Of a stretch of 64,000 nucleotides of DNA, positions 24,898 through 34,570 are shown in pieces. Source of the stretch: Crocinitomicaceae bacterium (GTDB taxonomy: Bacteria > Bacteroidota > Bacteroidia > Flavobacteriales_D > Crocinitomicaceae); assembly GCA_021325675.1 (NCBI GenBank), contig JAJTCM010000001.1:806001-870000 (forward strand), given 5' to 3'. The notes below the pieces were generated by a model. That model was not told the DNA's origin. It worked only from the letters and a program-made list of their open reading frames with translations, and made no database searches. The stretch's first letter is position 1. Each line of letters starts with the position of its first letter. A program made the translations under genes and the position numbers.

Positions 24898-26655
24898 ATG
24901 CTGCACGAAATAAAGGCAAAGGTATTTCTTTGTCTGTTATTCACTGCTGTCGCAACAGCTTGCATCGGGCAAAGCTGCGGCCAATCCGTTGTTCCACCGG
25001 GCGTGGTTAATGGTGTTGATGTTACTGTTAGTTCATCAGGGAGTGTTTCAACTTATTCAGGTTCATTTACGTCATGTACGACGACGACACCGCCTAATTC
25101 TGTTTATCTCGGACAGATGGGGAGTTTTTCGTATACCATGAATTTCAGTGAGCAAGTAAATGATATTGTTGTTTTTATCACCGCAACCGGCAGTGGTTTG
25201 AACGAAAATTTCATTTTTACCACCAATTCAGGTATTCCTGAGATCAGTGTTGTCGCGACTTGTTTTTCAGTTGTGAACGGCAACGAAATTCTCAGTGGGG
25301 AAAATTCCGGAATTATGGGCGGTGGCGGCGAATTCATTATTTCTGCCCCATCAGCTTATACTTCGGTTACGATTACAGGTTCAGGAGGTGAAAATGGTGC
25401 GCTATTGTCTATATGTTCGAATTCGGTACTTCCGGCTGTGTGCCTTGCCAATGACCAGGTTCCTTCTTTGTCGGCGGCTAACCTGAGCACCGGCTGTGTT
25501 GCTTCCACGGCTAACCTGAGCTCACTTATAGCAAGCAATATTCCTGCGGGAACAGACCTGAGCTGGCATACTGCCGTACCTGTAAGCGACGCAAACCGGC
25601 TGCAAAATACGATTGTAGGGCCCGGAACTTATTACGCGGCTTTTCACGATGCCGTTAACAATTGCTACGGTCCCGAAAAAACGATTTCAGTCACACAGCC
25701 TTTGGGTGAAATATCAGCAGGACAGGATCTTGAAATCTGCCAGGGCGAAAGCATAATCCTCACGGGTTCAGGCGGCAGCAATTATGTCTGGAGCAACAAT
25801 ATACAAAACGGGGTAAGCTTTATCCCTTCTGAAAGCGCTCTGTATACCCTGAACGGGCTGGACACAAACAATTGTCCTCACAGCGACGAGCTTTTTGTTA
25901 TCGTCAACCCGCTTCCAACTGTTTATGCTGGGGCTGATGTGAATATTTGTCCCGGAACGCAGGTAACCCTGGTTGCAAGCGGCGCACTCGTTTATTCCTG
26001 GGAAAAACAAATTCAAAACGGCGTTAGTTTCAGTCCGCTGGAAAGCGACGATTACCTAGTGACCGGCATCGACGTAAATGGCTGTCAGGATACCGATGAA
26101 GTAAACGTAACCGTTCTGCCTCAACCACTTGCCTTATTTGATCCCGGAACTGAACAAATTACAGAGTTGTCCCCTAATGTCAGTCTTTCAAACTCCAGCG
26201 AAGGCGCTGTTTCTTATAATTGGAATTTCGGTGACCTCTCCCCTTTTTCTACGGAGCATGAGCCGGGACATACGTATGACCAGCCGGGAAATTTTGAAAT
26301 CACATTGATTGTCACCAACGATTTCGGCTGCACGGATACAGCAGTCCGGGTGATCGAAATTACAGCTGTTCCCCTTTATTATATACCCAATTCTTTCACA
26401 CCCAACGGTGACGCGCACAATAATGTTTTCAGCCCGGTTTTCAATGAAAGCTTTGTTCCCGGCGACTATGAGCTGTTCGTTTACAACCGCTGGGGCGAAT
26501 TGCTCTTCGAATCTCATGACCCGGAAACGGGCTGGGACGGAACTTACGCCAATCAATCCGTTATGAAGGGCGTATATACCTGGGTAATGGGCTTCCGCTC
26601 TCCTGAGAACGACAAATTCATTCGCAAAAACGGCAGTATTAACTTAATTAAGTAA
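24898..26655 (+). CDS. PKD-domain surface protein with T9SS type B (gliding/CHU_C) sorting domain
   Basis: 585-residue exported protein. The signal peptide is residues 1-26. A Thr/Ser/Gly-rich beta region covers about 27-180. Two tandem Ig-like repeats of about 80 residues follow, both using the pattern QNGVSF-P-x-E-S (SNNIQNGVSFIPSESALYTL and EKQIQNGVSFSPLESDDYLV). A PKD domain covers about 420-495 (YNWNFGDLSPFSTEHEPGHT). The C-terminal type B sorting domain covers about 497-585 (IPNSFTPNGDAHNNVFSPVF, VYNRWGELLFES, GWDGTYANQSVMKGVYTW). It should be carried across the outer membrane by the type IX system and act at the surface, for example in adhesion. Confidence 0.9.
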   Translation: MLHEIKAKVFLCLLFTAVATACIGQSCGQSVVPPGVVNGVDVTVSSSGSVSTYSGSFTSCTTTTPPNSVYLGQMGSFSYTMNFSEQVNDIVVFITATGSGLNENFIFTTNSGIPEISVVATCFSVVNGNEILSGENSGIMGGGGEFIISAPSAYTSVTITGSGGENGALLSICSNSVLPAVCLANDQVPSLSAANLSTGCVASTANLSSLIASNIPAGTDLSWHTAVPVSDANRLQNTIVGPGTYYAAFHDAVNNCYGPEKTISVTQPLGEISAGQDLEICQGESIILTGSGGSNYVWSNNIQNGVSFIPSESALYTLNGLDTNNCPHSDELFVIVNPLPTVYAGADVNICPGTQVTLVASGALVYSWEKQIQNGVSFSPLESDDYLVTGIDVNGCQDTDEVNVTVLPQPLALFDPGTEQITELSPNVSLSNSSEGAVSYNWNFGDLSPFSTEHEPGHTYDQPGNFEITLIVTNDFGCTDTAVRVIEITAVPLYYIPNSFTPNGDAHNNVFSPVFNESFVPGDYELFVYNRWGELLFESHDPETGWDGTYANQSVMKGVYTWVMGFRSPENDKFIRKNGSINLIK

Positions 26656-26660
26656 TTTTG
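26653..26660 (+). promoter_or_regulatory. TAATTTTG -7 element of ung, overlapping the previous stop codon
   Basis: TAATTTTG ends exactly 4 nt before the ung ATG. Its TAA is also the stop codon of the upstream T9SS gene, so the promoter is embedded in a gene end. Confidence 0.55.
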
Positions 26661-26664
26661 GGGC

Positions 26665-27333
26665 ATGTCAATTGCCATCGAAAAGTCCTGGAAAAACGTC
26701 CTGGAGGATGAGTTTTCAAAACCTTATTTTTTGGAGCTGAAGGAGTTCCTAGTCCGCGAAAAACAGCAGTTTACCGTCTACCCGAAAGGCAGTGAGATTT
26801 TCTCCGCTTTCAACCACACTCCTTTTGACCAGGTTAAAGTAGTAATCATCGGCCAGGACCCTTATCACGGCGCCGGCCAGGCGAACGGACTTTCTTTTTC
26901 CGTTAGTCCCGGCATTGCCAAGCCACCTTCTTTGGTGAATATTTTCAAAGAGCTCGAAAGCGATTTAGGGATTCCTGTTCCTAAAACGGGGAACCTCGAG
27001 CCCTGGGCCAATCAAGGCGTATTATTGCTCAACGCAACACTGACCGTTCGCGCAGGAGTTGCCGGTTCTCACCAGAAAAAAGGCTGGGAACTATTTACAG
27101 ACACTGTGATCCAAAAAATATCTGAGCTCAAAGAAAATGTCGTTTTCCTGCTTTGGGGCAATTTCGCTCAGGGCAAGGCTGAGCTGATTGACAGCAATAA
27201 ACATCATATCCTCAAAGCAGCCCATCCTTCACCCCTGGCCCGAGGTGCATTTTTTGGGAGCAGGCATTTTTCCAAAACAAACGCTTTTCTCGAAAGCAAA
27301 GGGCTCAAACCTATCGATTGGCGCGTGGAATGA
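26665..27333 (+). CDS. ung: Uracil-DNA glycosylase, family 1
   Basis: Removes uracil from DNA to start base excision repair. The 222-residue length is normal. The water-activating loop [20 protein letters not shown] carries D65 and H68. [14 protein letters not shown] and the C-terminal [16 protein letters not shown] minor-groove loop are intact. The gene has its own promoter element 4 nt before ATG and overlaps the next glycosylase gene by the ATGA motif, so two uracil glycosylase-type enzymes are made from one mRNA. Confidence 0.96.
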   Translation: MSIAIEKSWKNVLEDEFSKPYFLELKEFLVREKQQFTVYPKGSEIFSAFNHTPFDQVKVVIIGQDPYHGAGQANGLSFSVSPGIAKPPSLVNIFKELESDLGIPVPKTGNLEPWANQGVLLLNATLTVRAGVAGSHQKKGWELFTDTVIQKISELKENVVFLLWGNFAQGKAELIDSNKHHILKAAHPSPLARGAFFGSRHFSKTNAFLESKGLKPIDWRVE

Positions 27334-27899
27334 AAGATCTGCTGACAGAAATCCGGGGTTGCTCGCTTTGCCAGGAATTTCTTCCGCATGGCACGCGCCC
27401 TGTTTTTGCAGCCGGTCACAAAAGTAAGATCATTATCATCGGACAGGCGCCCGGAAGAATTGTACACGGCACCGGCATTCCCTGGGACGACAAAAGCGGC
27501 GATAACCTGCGCAACTGGATGGGCGTTGATCACACAACTTTTTACAATCCGGAGCTGATCGCCTTAATTCCGATGGGATTTTGTTACCCGGGGACCGGTA
27601 AAAGCGGTGATCTTCCCCCGCGCCGGGAATGTGCTCCACTCTGGCATAAAAAACTCCTGGACCTGATGCCGGAAGTCAAGCTCACTTTGCTGGTGGGCCA
27701 ATACGCCCAAAATTATTACCTGGGAAATAAAGCCAAAGAAAACCTGACAGAAACAGTCAAAGCTTTCCGGGAGTATTTACCGGCTTATTTTCCGCTGCCG
27801 CACCCTTCGCCGCGCAATAATATCTGGCAGGCTAAAAATCCCTGGTTCAAAGAAGAAGTTTTGCCCGGGTTGAAAGAGCTTGTGCACAAGCTTCTCTAA
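27330..27899 (+). CDS. Uracil-DNA glycosylase family protein, [4Fe-4S] type
   Basis: 189-residue member of the family 4-like group (COG1573 type). The four cysteines match family 4 cluster ligands: CSLC near the N-terminus and a CxxxxxxxxxxxxxxxC pair (15 residues apart) beginning at GFCYPGTG and ending at RREC. The active-site loop [15 protein letters not shown] parallels GEGPG of family 4. The C-terminal loop is HPSPRNNIW, more like family 1. The start is the ATG at 27330, inside the ung stop (ATGA); TTG at 27318 is possible but lies inside ung. It may act on a different damaged base or sequence context than Ung. Confidence 0.82.
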   Translation: MKDLLTEIRGCSLCQEFLPHGTRPVFAAGHKSKIIIIGQAPGRIVHGTGIPWDDKSGDNLRNWMGVDHTTFYNPELIALIPMGFCYPGTGKSGDLPPRRECAPLWHKKLLDLMPEVKLTLLVGQYAQNYYLGNKAKENLTETVKAFREYLPAYFPLPHPSPRNNIWQAKNPWFKEEVLPGLKELVHKLL

Positions 27900-27956
27900 A
27901 TCCTTTTTGTTTTTGAATAAAATATTTCCTACTTTTAGTTCTTCTAAACTTTAATT

Positions 27957-28787
27957 ATGAGAACTATTTTCCTGCTTACTTTTACCTGTCTCAGCCTTCC
28001 CGTTCTTTTCGCCCAAAACTGCTGTATGCCCGGTTCCACGGAAAGTTTTGCTATGCTCACGGATGATGCCGCTTTTATTGCCAGCCATCTCGAACCTGAA
28101 GCTTTTACACTCGCCGACCCGATCGGGAAAAATATCACTTTCAAGGCCACGGACGGCCGCGAAGCGTATGCTTACGAAATCAAAGCCGCTGAAGCCACCG
28201 ATAACTATGTTTTCGTGATCCATGAATGGTGGGGACTGAACGATTACATCAAACAGGAATCCGAAAAAATTTACCGCGAGCTGGGTAATGTGAATGTGAT
28301 TGCAATCGATTTGTATGACGGAAAAGTAGCCACTGTACGGGATTCTGCCGCTGCTTACATGCAATCTGTTACGACCGAACGTGCCGAAGCGATCATCAAA
28401 GGTTTATTGAAGCATGTCGGCAAAAAAGCGGATATTGCAACCATAGGCTGGTGTTTTGGCGGCGGCTGGAGCTTACAGGCAGCAATTCTCGCCGGTAACC
28501 AGGCCAAAGCCTGCGTTATGTATTACGGAATGCCTGAAAAGGATCTGAGCAAATTGAAAAAACTGCATGCGCCGGTACTTTTCATCTGGCCGGAGCAGGA
28601 TAAATGGATCAACCAGGACGTCGTAGACGAATTCCGGAAAAACATGAAGAAGACCGGAAAAGAGCTGGAAGTCATTTCCTACAATGCAGACCATGCCTTT
28701 GCCAATCCAAGCAACCCGAAATACAGCAGAGCTTTTGCGGATGATGCTTTTGAAAAGGCGATGACGTTGATCCGGAAAGAGCTTTGA
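27957..28787 (+). CDS. Dienelactone hydrolase family protein, exported
   Basis: 276-residue alpha/beta hydrolase with a signal peptide ([20 protein letters not shown]), so periplasmic or outer-membrane. The dienelactone hydrolase triad is recognisable: nucleophile C166 in IGWCFGGGW, an aspartate in WPEQDKW (about 215) and a histidine in NADHAFANP (about 246). The oxyanion-side [11 protein letters not shown] block, with E90, is also present. The substrate is unknown. It stands alone between a glycosylase pair and the AIM24-like gene. Confidence 0.88.
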   Translation: MRTIFLLTFTCLSLPVLFAQNCCMPGSTESFAMLTDDAAFIASHLEPEAFTLADPIGKNITFKATDGREAYAYEIKAAEATDNYVFVIHEWWGLNDYIKQESEKIYRELGNVNVIAIDLYDGKVATVRDSAAAYMQSVTTERAEAIIKGLLKHVGKKADIATIGWCFGGGWSLQAAILAGNQAKACVMYYGMPEKDLSKLKKLHAPVLFIWPEQDKWINQDVVDEFRKNMKKTGKELEVISYNADHAFANPSNPKYSRAFADDAFEKAMTLIRKEL

Positions 28788-28844
28788 CAATTTATTGCCC
28801 CTAAATTTTTGTTGCGAAAAAGGACAGGGATTAAATCCTATTTT

Positions 28845-28852
28845 TAAATTTG
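28845..28852 (+). promoter_or_regulatory. TAAATTTG -7 element before the AIM24-like gene
   Basis: TAAATTTG lies 17 nt before the ATG at 28870, giving a short leader of about 13 nt. Confidence 0.4.
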
Positions 28853-28869
28853 AATCTAAAATATACAAT

Positions 28870-29664
28870 ATGAGAACAAACCACGATATAGACTATTTCA
28901 TCCAGGGCGAAGAAATGCAAATGGTTGAAATCGAGCTGGATCCGCAGGAAACGGCCATTGCTGAATCCGGCTCCTTTATGTACATGGATGACGGCATCCA
29001 GATGGAAACTATTTTTGGCGACGGATCGGGCCAGGGCGGCAATAGCTTTTTCAATAAGCTCTGGGGAGCAGGAAAACGCTTGCTTACGGGTGAAAGCTTG
29101 TTTATGACCGCTTTTACGCACACAGGAACCGGAAAAGCGCGTGTGGCCTTTGCTTCACCTTATCCCGGGAAAATCATTCCGTTGGATTTGAGCCAGTTCG
29201 GAGGTAAAATCATTTGTCAGAAAGATTCGTTTTTGTGCGCTGCGAAAGGCGTTTCCGTAGGAATTGAATTCCAGCGTAAGCTCGGCACAGGGCTTTTTGG
29301 CGGCGAAGGCTTCATCATGCAGAAGCTTGAGGGCGATGGACTTGCTTTCTGTCACGCGGGCGGGCACATCGTAAAACGCACGCTCAAACCGGGCGAAGTG
29401 CTGCGTGTGGACACCGGCTGTATTGTCGCTTATACACAGACCATTGACTATGATATCCAGTTTGTTGGCGGGATCAAAAACACCATTTTCGGCGGCGAAG
29501 GCTTGTTTTTCGCTACTTTGCGCGGACCGGGCGAAGTTTGGCTGCAAACCCTTCCAATTTCAAGGCTTGCATCCCGGATCCTGGCCTACGGAACAGGCGC
29601 ACGTAAAGAAGAAGGAAGCATCCTGGGCGGATTAGGCAACTTGCTGGACGGAGACGGGAGATGA
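28870..29664 (+). CDS. AIM24/TIGR00266-family protein
   Basis: 264-residue protein of the AIM24 (formerly DUF124) family, which forms a beta-prism-like fold. Family blocks are [80 protein letters not shown] and [20 protein letters not shown]. The frame is open to 28795, but those residues are promoter and leader; the ATG at 28870 starts the family sequence. The biochemical function is not established. It is probably cytosolic, with no signal peptide. Confidence 0.88.
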   Translation: MRTNHDIDYFIQGEEMQMVEIELDPQETAIAESGSFMYMDDGIQMETIFGDGSGQGGNSFFNKLWGAGKRLLTGESLFMTAFTHTGTGKARVAFASPYPGKIIPLDLSQFGGKIICQKDSFLCAAKGVSVGIEFQRKLGTGLFGGEGFIMQKLEGDGLAFCHAGGHIVKRTLKPGEVLRVDTGCIVAYTQTIDYDIQFVGGIKNTIFGGEGLFFATLRGPGEVWLQTLPISRLASRILAYGTGARKEEGSILGGLGNLLDGDGR

Positions 29665-29779
29665 TTTTGATGAATGTTGAATGTTGATTCCACGGCGACA
29701 TGGAATACTGGATCCTCATAACTATCCGTCTTAGCGAGACAACTCATAACTCACAAATCCATAACTCAACAAATTTGCT

Positions 29780-29787
29780 TACTTTTG
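29780..29787 (+). promoter_or_regulatory. TACTTTTG -7 element of the S9 peptidase gene
   Basis: TACTTTTG lies 20 nt before the ATG at 29808. An ATG at 29799 is immediately followed by a stop two codons on, so 29808 is the real start. Confidence 0.5.
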
Positions 29788-29807
29788 CTTATCTAAAAAT
29801 GAACTGA

Positions 29808-31838
29808 ATGAACCGTTTGTTAATAACCGTGGTTTTTGCCTGTGTAGCTAATTCCCTGTTTTGTCAACAAGTTATGACCCCTGAAACGCTCTGGAAGCTC
29901 AAGCGTTTAACAGGCGGAAAAGTGTCTCCTGACGGCAGGAAAGTGCTGTATGAAATCCGCACTTTTTCTATCGAGGAAAACAAAGGCAATACCGATTTGT
30001 TTGTTTACGATCTGAAAAAAGGCACGGAAACGCAGGTAACTAACACCCCGTTTTCAGAAATGGATGCACAATGGGGAAACGGCAATAAAATCTGGTTTCT
30101 TTCTACTGAAAACAAAAGCGTTCAGCTCTGGAAAATGGACGAAACCGGTGCCAATAAGTCGCAGGTTTCCAATATTACCGAAATCGAGCTGGAAGGCTTT
30201 AAGCTTTCTCCCGACGAAAATAAAATTGTGTTTGTAGCGGCAACTAAAATCGGTACGACAATCAAAGACAAGCATCCCGACCTGCCGCTGGCAAATGCCC
30301 GTTTGGAAGGCGACCTGATGTACAGGCACTGGAACGCGTGGAGCGACGAGATGCGCAGGCATTTATTCCTGTTTGACTTTACAAACGGTGAGCTTTCGAT
30401 AGCTAATACGGACCTGCTTGAAAACGAAAGCTACGACGGCATCCTCCCTCCTTTTGGCGGCTCTGACCAGGTAATTTTTTCCCCGGACTCCAAAAAAATT
30501 ATTTACAGCACGAAGAAAAAACGCGGGAAACAATTCGCATTGAGCACCAACAGCCAGCTGTATGAATATACGATCGAAACGCACAAAACAGTCGTTCTGA
30601 CCAACGATTACAAAGGATATGACGCAAGTCCGAGGTTGAGCGCTGACGGAAAATCGCTTTTCTGGCTCAGCATGGCGCGCGACGGTTTTGAAGCGGATAA
30701 AAACGATCTCATCCTGCGCGACCTGGCTTCGGGAACAGACAAAAACCTGACGGAAAAACACGACATTACGGTAGACGATTACTGTCTCAGCCCTGACGGA
30801 AAAACGGTTTACATGATCATTCCCTACAAAGGCATGAAACAGCTGTTTTCACTTTCGGTCCAAAACCAGGAGCTGACACAGATCACCAAAGGCCAGTTTG
30901 ATTACTTAAGCCTTGATCTTGCCGGTGAAGAGCTGATCGGGAGCCGTCAATCCATGCTGGAACCGACCGATCTTGTTTCCGTGGAAATTAAAAAAGGCAA
31001 AGAGAAAAAGCTCACCAATATCAACGAAGATATCCTGAAGAAACTGGATAAGCCTTCTGTTCAGGAACGCTGGATTGAAACTTCTGACGGCAAAAAAATG
31101 CTGGTTTGGCTCGTGCTTCCGCCGAATTTTGACTCCAATAAAAAATATCCGAGCATCTTGTACTGCCAGGGTGGTCCGCAAAGCATGGTGAGCCAGTCTT
31201 ATTCTTACCGCTGGAACCTGTCGCTGATGGCTTCGCAGGGATATATCGTGATTGCGCCAAACCGCCGTGGTCTACCGGGCTTCGGACAGCAATGGAACGA
31301 CGACATTTCCAAAGACTGGGGAGGTCAGGCGATCCGCGATTACCTGGCAGCAGTTGACAATATCAGCAACGAGCCTTTTATTGACGAAAACCGGATCGGG
31401 GCCGTTGGCGCTTCCTATGGCGGATATTCCGTTTATTACCTGGCCGGTGTGCACAATGGTCGTTTCAAGACTTTCATTTCACACTGCGGCTTGTTCAATC
31501 TCGAAAGCTGGTACGGAACGACAGAAGAATTATTTTTCGCTAACTGGGACAACAAAGGTCCTTACTGGATGCCGGAAAATAAGGAATATTACGAAAAAAA
31601 CAGCCCGCACAAACTGGTAAACAACTGGAACACACCGATCCTCGTGATCCACGGCGGCATGGACTTCCGGGTGCCTGAATCAGAAGGAATGCAGGCTTAC
31701 CAGGCCGCACAGCTAAAAGGTTTACGCACAAAATACCTCTACTTCCCGAAAGAAGGCCACTGGATCAGTACGCCGCAAAACGGAATCCTGTGGTACCGCG
31801 AATTTTTCGAATGGCTGGATACTGATTTAAAAAAGTAA
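29808..31838 (+). CDS. Exported S9-family serine peptidase (DPP IV/acylaminoacyl type)
   Basis: 676-residue peptidase with a signal peptide (1-19, ending SLFCQ), so probably periplasmic. Residues 25-400 form a beta-propeller with repeated D-A-x-W/SPDxKKI units. The C-terminal alpha/beta hydrolase domain carries the triad S536 (GASYGGYS), D619 (GGMDFRVP) and H651 (EGHWIST). NRRGLPGFGQQWND precedes the nucleophile. It is expected to release dipeptides or acyl-amino acids from peptides. It is monocistronic by spacing. A second S9 peptidase of another subfamily is at 40074-42173. Confidence 0.92.
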   Translation: MNRLLITVVFACVANSLFCQQVMTPETLWKLKRLTGGKVSPDGRKVLYEIRTFSIEENKGNTDLFVYDLKKGTETQVTNTPFSEMDAQWGNGNKIWFLSTENKSVQLWKMDETGANKSQVSNITEIELEGFKLSPDENKIVFVAATKIGTTIKDKHPDLPLANARLEGDLMYRHWNAWSDEMRRHLFLFDFTNGELSIANTDLLENESYDGILPPFGGSDQVIFSPDSKKIIYSTKKKRGKQFALSTNSQLYEYTIETHKTVVLTNDYKGYDASPRLSADGKSLFWLSMARDGFEADKNDLILRDLASGTDKNLTEKHDITVDDYCLSPDGKTVYMIIPYKGMKQLFSLSVQNQELTQITKGQFDYLSLDLAGEELIGSRQSMLEPTDLVSVEIKKGKEKKLTNINEDILKKLDKPSVQERWIETSDGKKMLVWLVLPPNFDSNKKYPSILYCQGGPQSMVSQSYSYRWNLSLMASQGYIVIAPNRRGLPGFGQQWNDDISKDWGGQAIRDYLAAVDNISNEPFIDENRIGAVGASYGGYSVYYLAGVHNGRFKTFISHCGLFNLESWYGTTEELFFANWDNKGPYWMPENKEYYEKNSPHKLVNNWNTPILVIHGGMDFRVPESEGMQAYQAAQLKGLRTKYLYFPKEGHWISTPQNGILWYREFFEWLDTDLKK

Positions 31839-31855
31839 AAATCCAACATTTTTAT

Positions 31856-31863
31856 TATCTTTG
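31856..31863 (+). promoter_or_regulatory. TATCTTTG -7 element of the MMPL-polyprenyl-hemL operon
   Basis: A perfect TAnnTTTG match lies 27 nt before the ATG at 31891. Confidence 0.55.
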
Positions 31864-31890
31864 AAGCCTTAATTTAATTTCATCCATTCT

Positions 31891-34566
31891 ATGTGGCAAA
31901 AAATTGCTAATGTTATTTTAAGAAACCGTTGGTTCATTGCCATCATCATCATAATTTTAACAGGCTTTTTTGGATATTTCGCTTTTACCGGTCTCAAAAT
32001 CGATAATAAATACGGGAACATGCTTCCCAAGGATTCTGAAGCCCAGACCAATTACCTGAAATTCAAAGAAATGTTCGGTGAAGACGGTTCCGCCTTAGTC
32101 ATTGCCATACAATCCGATTCCTTATACTCCGAAAAAACTTTCCGCCAATGGAAAGAGCTCGGGGATTCTATCCTGCAGTTTGACGGGGTCGAAAACGTGA
32201 TTTCTGAAGCCACGCTTTTCACCATTCATAATAACAAAAACCAGGCGAAATTTGAAGCCAAGCCGATTTTTTACGACAAAACATATCGTGAAAAAAGCAT
32301 AGATTCCATTAAAAAAGAGATCCGCAACAACCCGATCTACCAGGACATTCTTTACAACAGCAAAACGAATGTTTCCCTGATGATCATCGGGCTGAACGAG
32401 GATTTTCTCTCCAACCAGAAAAAGAACCGCGTTGTTCTTGATATCGAAAACCTGGCGCAAAGCTACGAGGACGATTTTGGAAAAATGCACTTTGCCGGCC
32501 TGCCGCATATCCGCATCATCATCGGGAAACGGATCCTCAATGAAATGTACGTTTTCATCGGGCTTACAATTCTTGTTACTTCCCTGATCCTCTACCTCTT
32601 TTTCCGCTCCTTCAGGGCGGTGATGCTCAGTAACATTATCGTATTCGTTTCCGTGATCTGGTCACTGGGAAGTATCGCCATGCTCGATTTCCGGGTATCG
32701 ATCCTCATGGCTTTGATCCCGCCGCTGATGATTATTATCGGGATCCCGAACTGCGTTTTCCTTATTTTAAAATACCACCAGGAATTCCGGAGGCATGGGA
32801 ATAAGATCAGGGCTTTGGCTGACGTTATTAAGAAGATCGGTTTTGCAACTTTCCTCACAAACCTGACGGAAGCCATTGGTTTTGCGACAGCAATTTTCGT
32901 CAACTCCGAGCGGCTCATGGAATTCGGTATCATCGCTTCCGTGAATATCATGGTCGTGTTCTTCCTTTCCATTACGCTTGTTCCGATTATCGCTTCGATT
33001 ACAAAAGTACCGAAGGAAAAGCAGCTCAATCACCTCGATCACCGCTATGCGAATTTCATGATCGAAAAAATCGTGTACCTGGCAACTTACAAACGCCGCT
33101 GGATTTACGCCATATCAGCTGTAATTGTTATTCTGAGCATTATCGGTATTACACGGATCAAAGCGACCGGGAACATTACCGGGGATTTACCGAAGGGTGA
33201 CGTGATCCTCAAAGATGTAGAATTTATCGAAGCAAATTTCGGCGGGTCCATTCCTTTTGAAACGGTTATCAATTACAAAAAGCCAAGCCGTCTCTTCAAG
33301 ACCGAAACGATGGCGAAAATCGATTCCATCCAGCAGCATTTCAAACGCGAAGGAAAATTCTCCAAAAGCTTATCTTACGTCGATTTCGTCAAGGTCATCA
33401 ACATGGCGTATTATGGCAACGACCCGGAACACTACAGGGTTTTTTCCAACAAAGACAAGCTCCGCATCAAGCGATACCTGAGCAACAACAACGGTAAAGA
33501 AAACGCGGACGACTTCGACATTTCCAATTCTACTTCAACGAATTTTACACTGAAGGAACTGATCGACACCTCGACAAACACCCTGCGGATCCGGACCCAG
33601 ATGAAGGATGCAGGCTCGTATGTTGTGGCCGATGAAGTGAAAAAGCTGAAGAAGGAGCTCGACCTGATCCTGAACCCTGAAAAACCGGCTATTGAAAAAC
33701 ATTTCGCCCAGGTTGAAAAAGGCAAAAAAACATACATTGATTCGATTATTTACAGTAATCCGGGAATTTACAATAACCTGACGGAAATTCTCAGCAAAGG
33801 AAACGCTGATCTGCAAACCGAATTCGACATTGACGGTGAAAAAGTCAGGGCTTATTACGGTAAAAAAGATTTTAAGAAAAACCTACGGAAAGCAATCGAC
33901 GACGAATATTATGAGCTTACTTTAACAGGAACTTCCGTTGTTGCTTCCGAAGGAACCATGTACCTCGTGAACAACCTGATAAGCAGTGTTTTCCTGGCAG
34001 TTGTGACGATTTCCCTGCTGATGGCGCTTTTATTCCGCTCCTGGAGAATGGTGATGATTTCCATGATCCCGAACATCATTCCTATGCTGTTCACCGCCGG
34101 AATTATGGGCTGGTTCGGTATTCCGCTCAAACCTTCGACACTGATTATTTTCAGCATCGCTTTAGGAAACTCAGTGGATGAAACGATCCGTTTCCTGGCG
34201 AAATACAGGCAGGACCTGAAAGCAAAAAAATGGACGCTTAAAGAATGTGTCATTATTGCGATCCACGATTCCGGATTGGGTATGTTCTATACTTCGGTTA
34301 TTCTTTTTGCCGGTTTCTCCGTGTTTGCTTTCTCCCAATTCGGTGGTACGCAGGCGCTTGGCCTCCTGGTTTCCCTAACGTTATTCGTGGCAATGATCAC
34401 TAATCTCGTCTTGCTGCCTTCACTCCTGCTCTCTTTGGATAAGCTGATCCGTACGAAATCTTTTGAAGAACCGTATTTTGAAGTATTCGACGAAGATTCC
34501 GATATTGAATGGGATGATTTACAAGTGAAAACAATCGAAGAGAACCCTGAAAAAAGAGAAGACTAA
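31891..34566 (+). CDS. RND-superfamily (MMPL-type) membrane transporter
   Basis: 891-residue inner-membrane protein with the duplicated RND layout: a first helix (about 12-30), a large periplasmic domain, a bundle of five helices (about 215-370), a second long helix and periplasmic domain, and a final bundle (about 690-860). The second bundle holds FSIALGNSVDETIRFLAKY, where the conserved acidic residues of proton-driven RND proteins sit. It resembles MMPL lipid or hydrophobic-compound exporters. The polyprenyl synthase gene follows by 4 nt, so an isoprenoid-linked role is possible but unproven. Confidence 0.88.
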   Translation: MWQKIANVILRNRWFIAIIIIILTGFFGYFAFTGLKIDNKYGNMLPKDSEAQTNYLKFKEMFGEDGSALVIAIQSDSLYSEKTFRQWKELGDSILQFDGVENVISEATLFTIHNNKNQAKFEAKPIFYDKTYREKSIDSIKKEIRNNPIYQDILYNSKTNVSLMIIGLNEDFLSNQKKNRVVLDIENLAQSYEDDFGKMHFAGLPHIRIIIGKRILNEMYVFIGLTILVTSLILYLFFRSFRAVMLSNIIVFVSVIWSLGSIAMLDFRVSILMALIPPLMIIIGIPNCVFLILKYHQEFRRHGNKIRALADVIKKIGFATFLTNLTEAIGFATAIFVNSERLMEFGIIASVNIMVVFFLSITLVPIIASITKVPKEKQLNHLDHRYANFMIEKIVYLATYKRRWIYAISAVIVILSIIGITRIKATGNITGDLPKGDVILKDVEFIEANFGGSIPFETVINYKKPSRLFKTETMAKIDSIQQHFKREGKFSKSLSYVDFVKVINMAYYGNDPEHYRVFSNKDKLRIKRYLSNNNGKENADDFDISNSTSTNFTLKELIDTSTNTLRIRTQMKDAGSYVVADEVKKLKKELDLILNPEKPAIEKHFAQVEKGKKTYIDSIIYSNPGIYNNLTEILSKGNADLQTEFDIDGEKVRAYYGKKDFKKNLRKAIDDEYYELTLTGTSVVASEGTMYLVNNLISSVFLAVVTISLLMALLFRSWRMVMISMIPNIIPMLFTAGIMGWFGIPLKPSTLIIFSIALGNSVDETIRFLAKYRQDLKAKKWTLKECVIIAIHDSGLGMFYTSVILFAGFSVFAFSQFGGTQALGLLVSLTLFVAMITNLVLLPSLLLSLDKLIRTKSFEEPYFEVFDEDSDIEWDDLQVKTIEENPEKRED

Positions 34567-34570
34567 CTCA

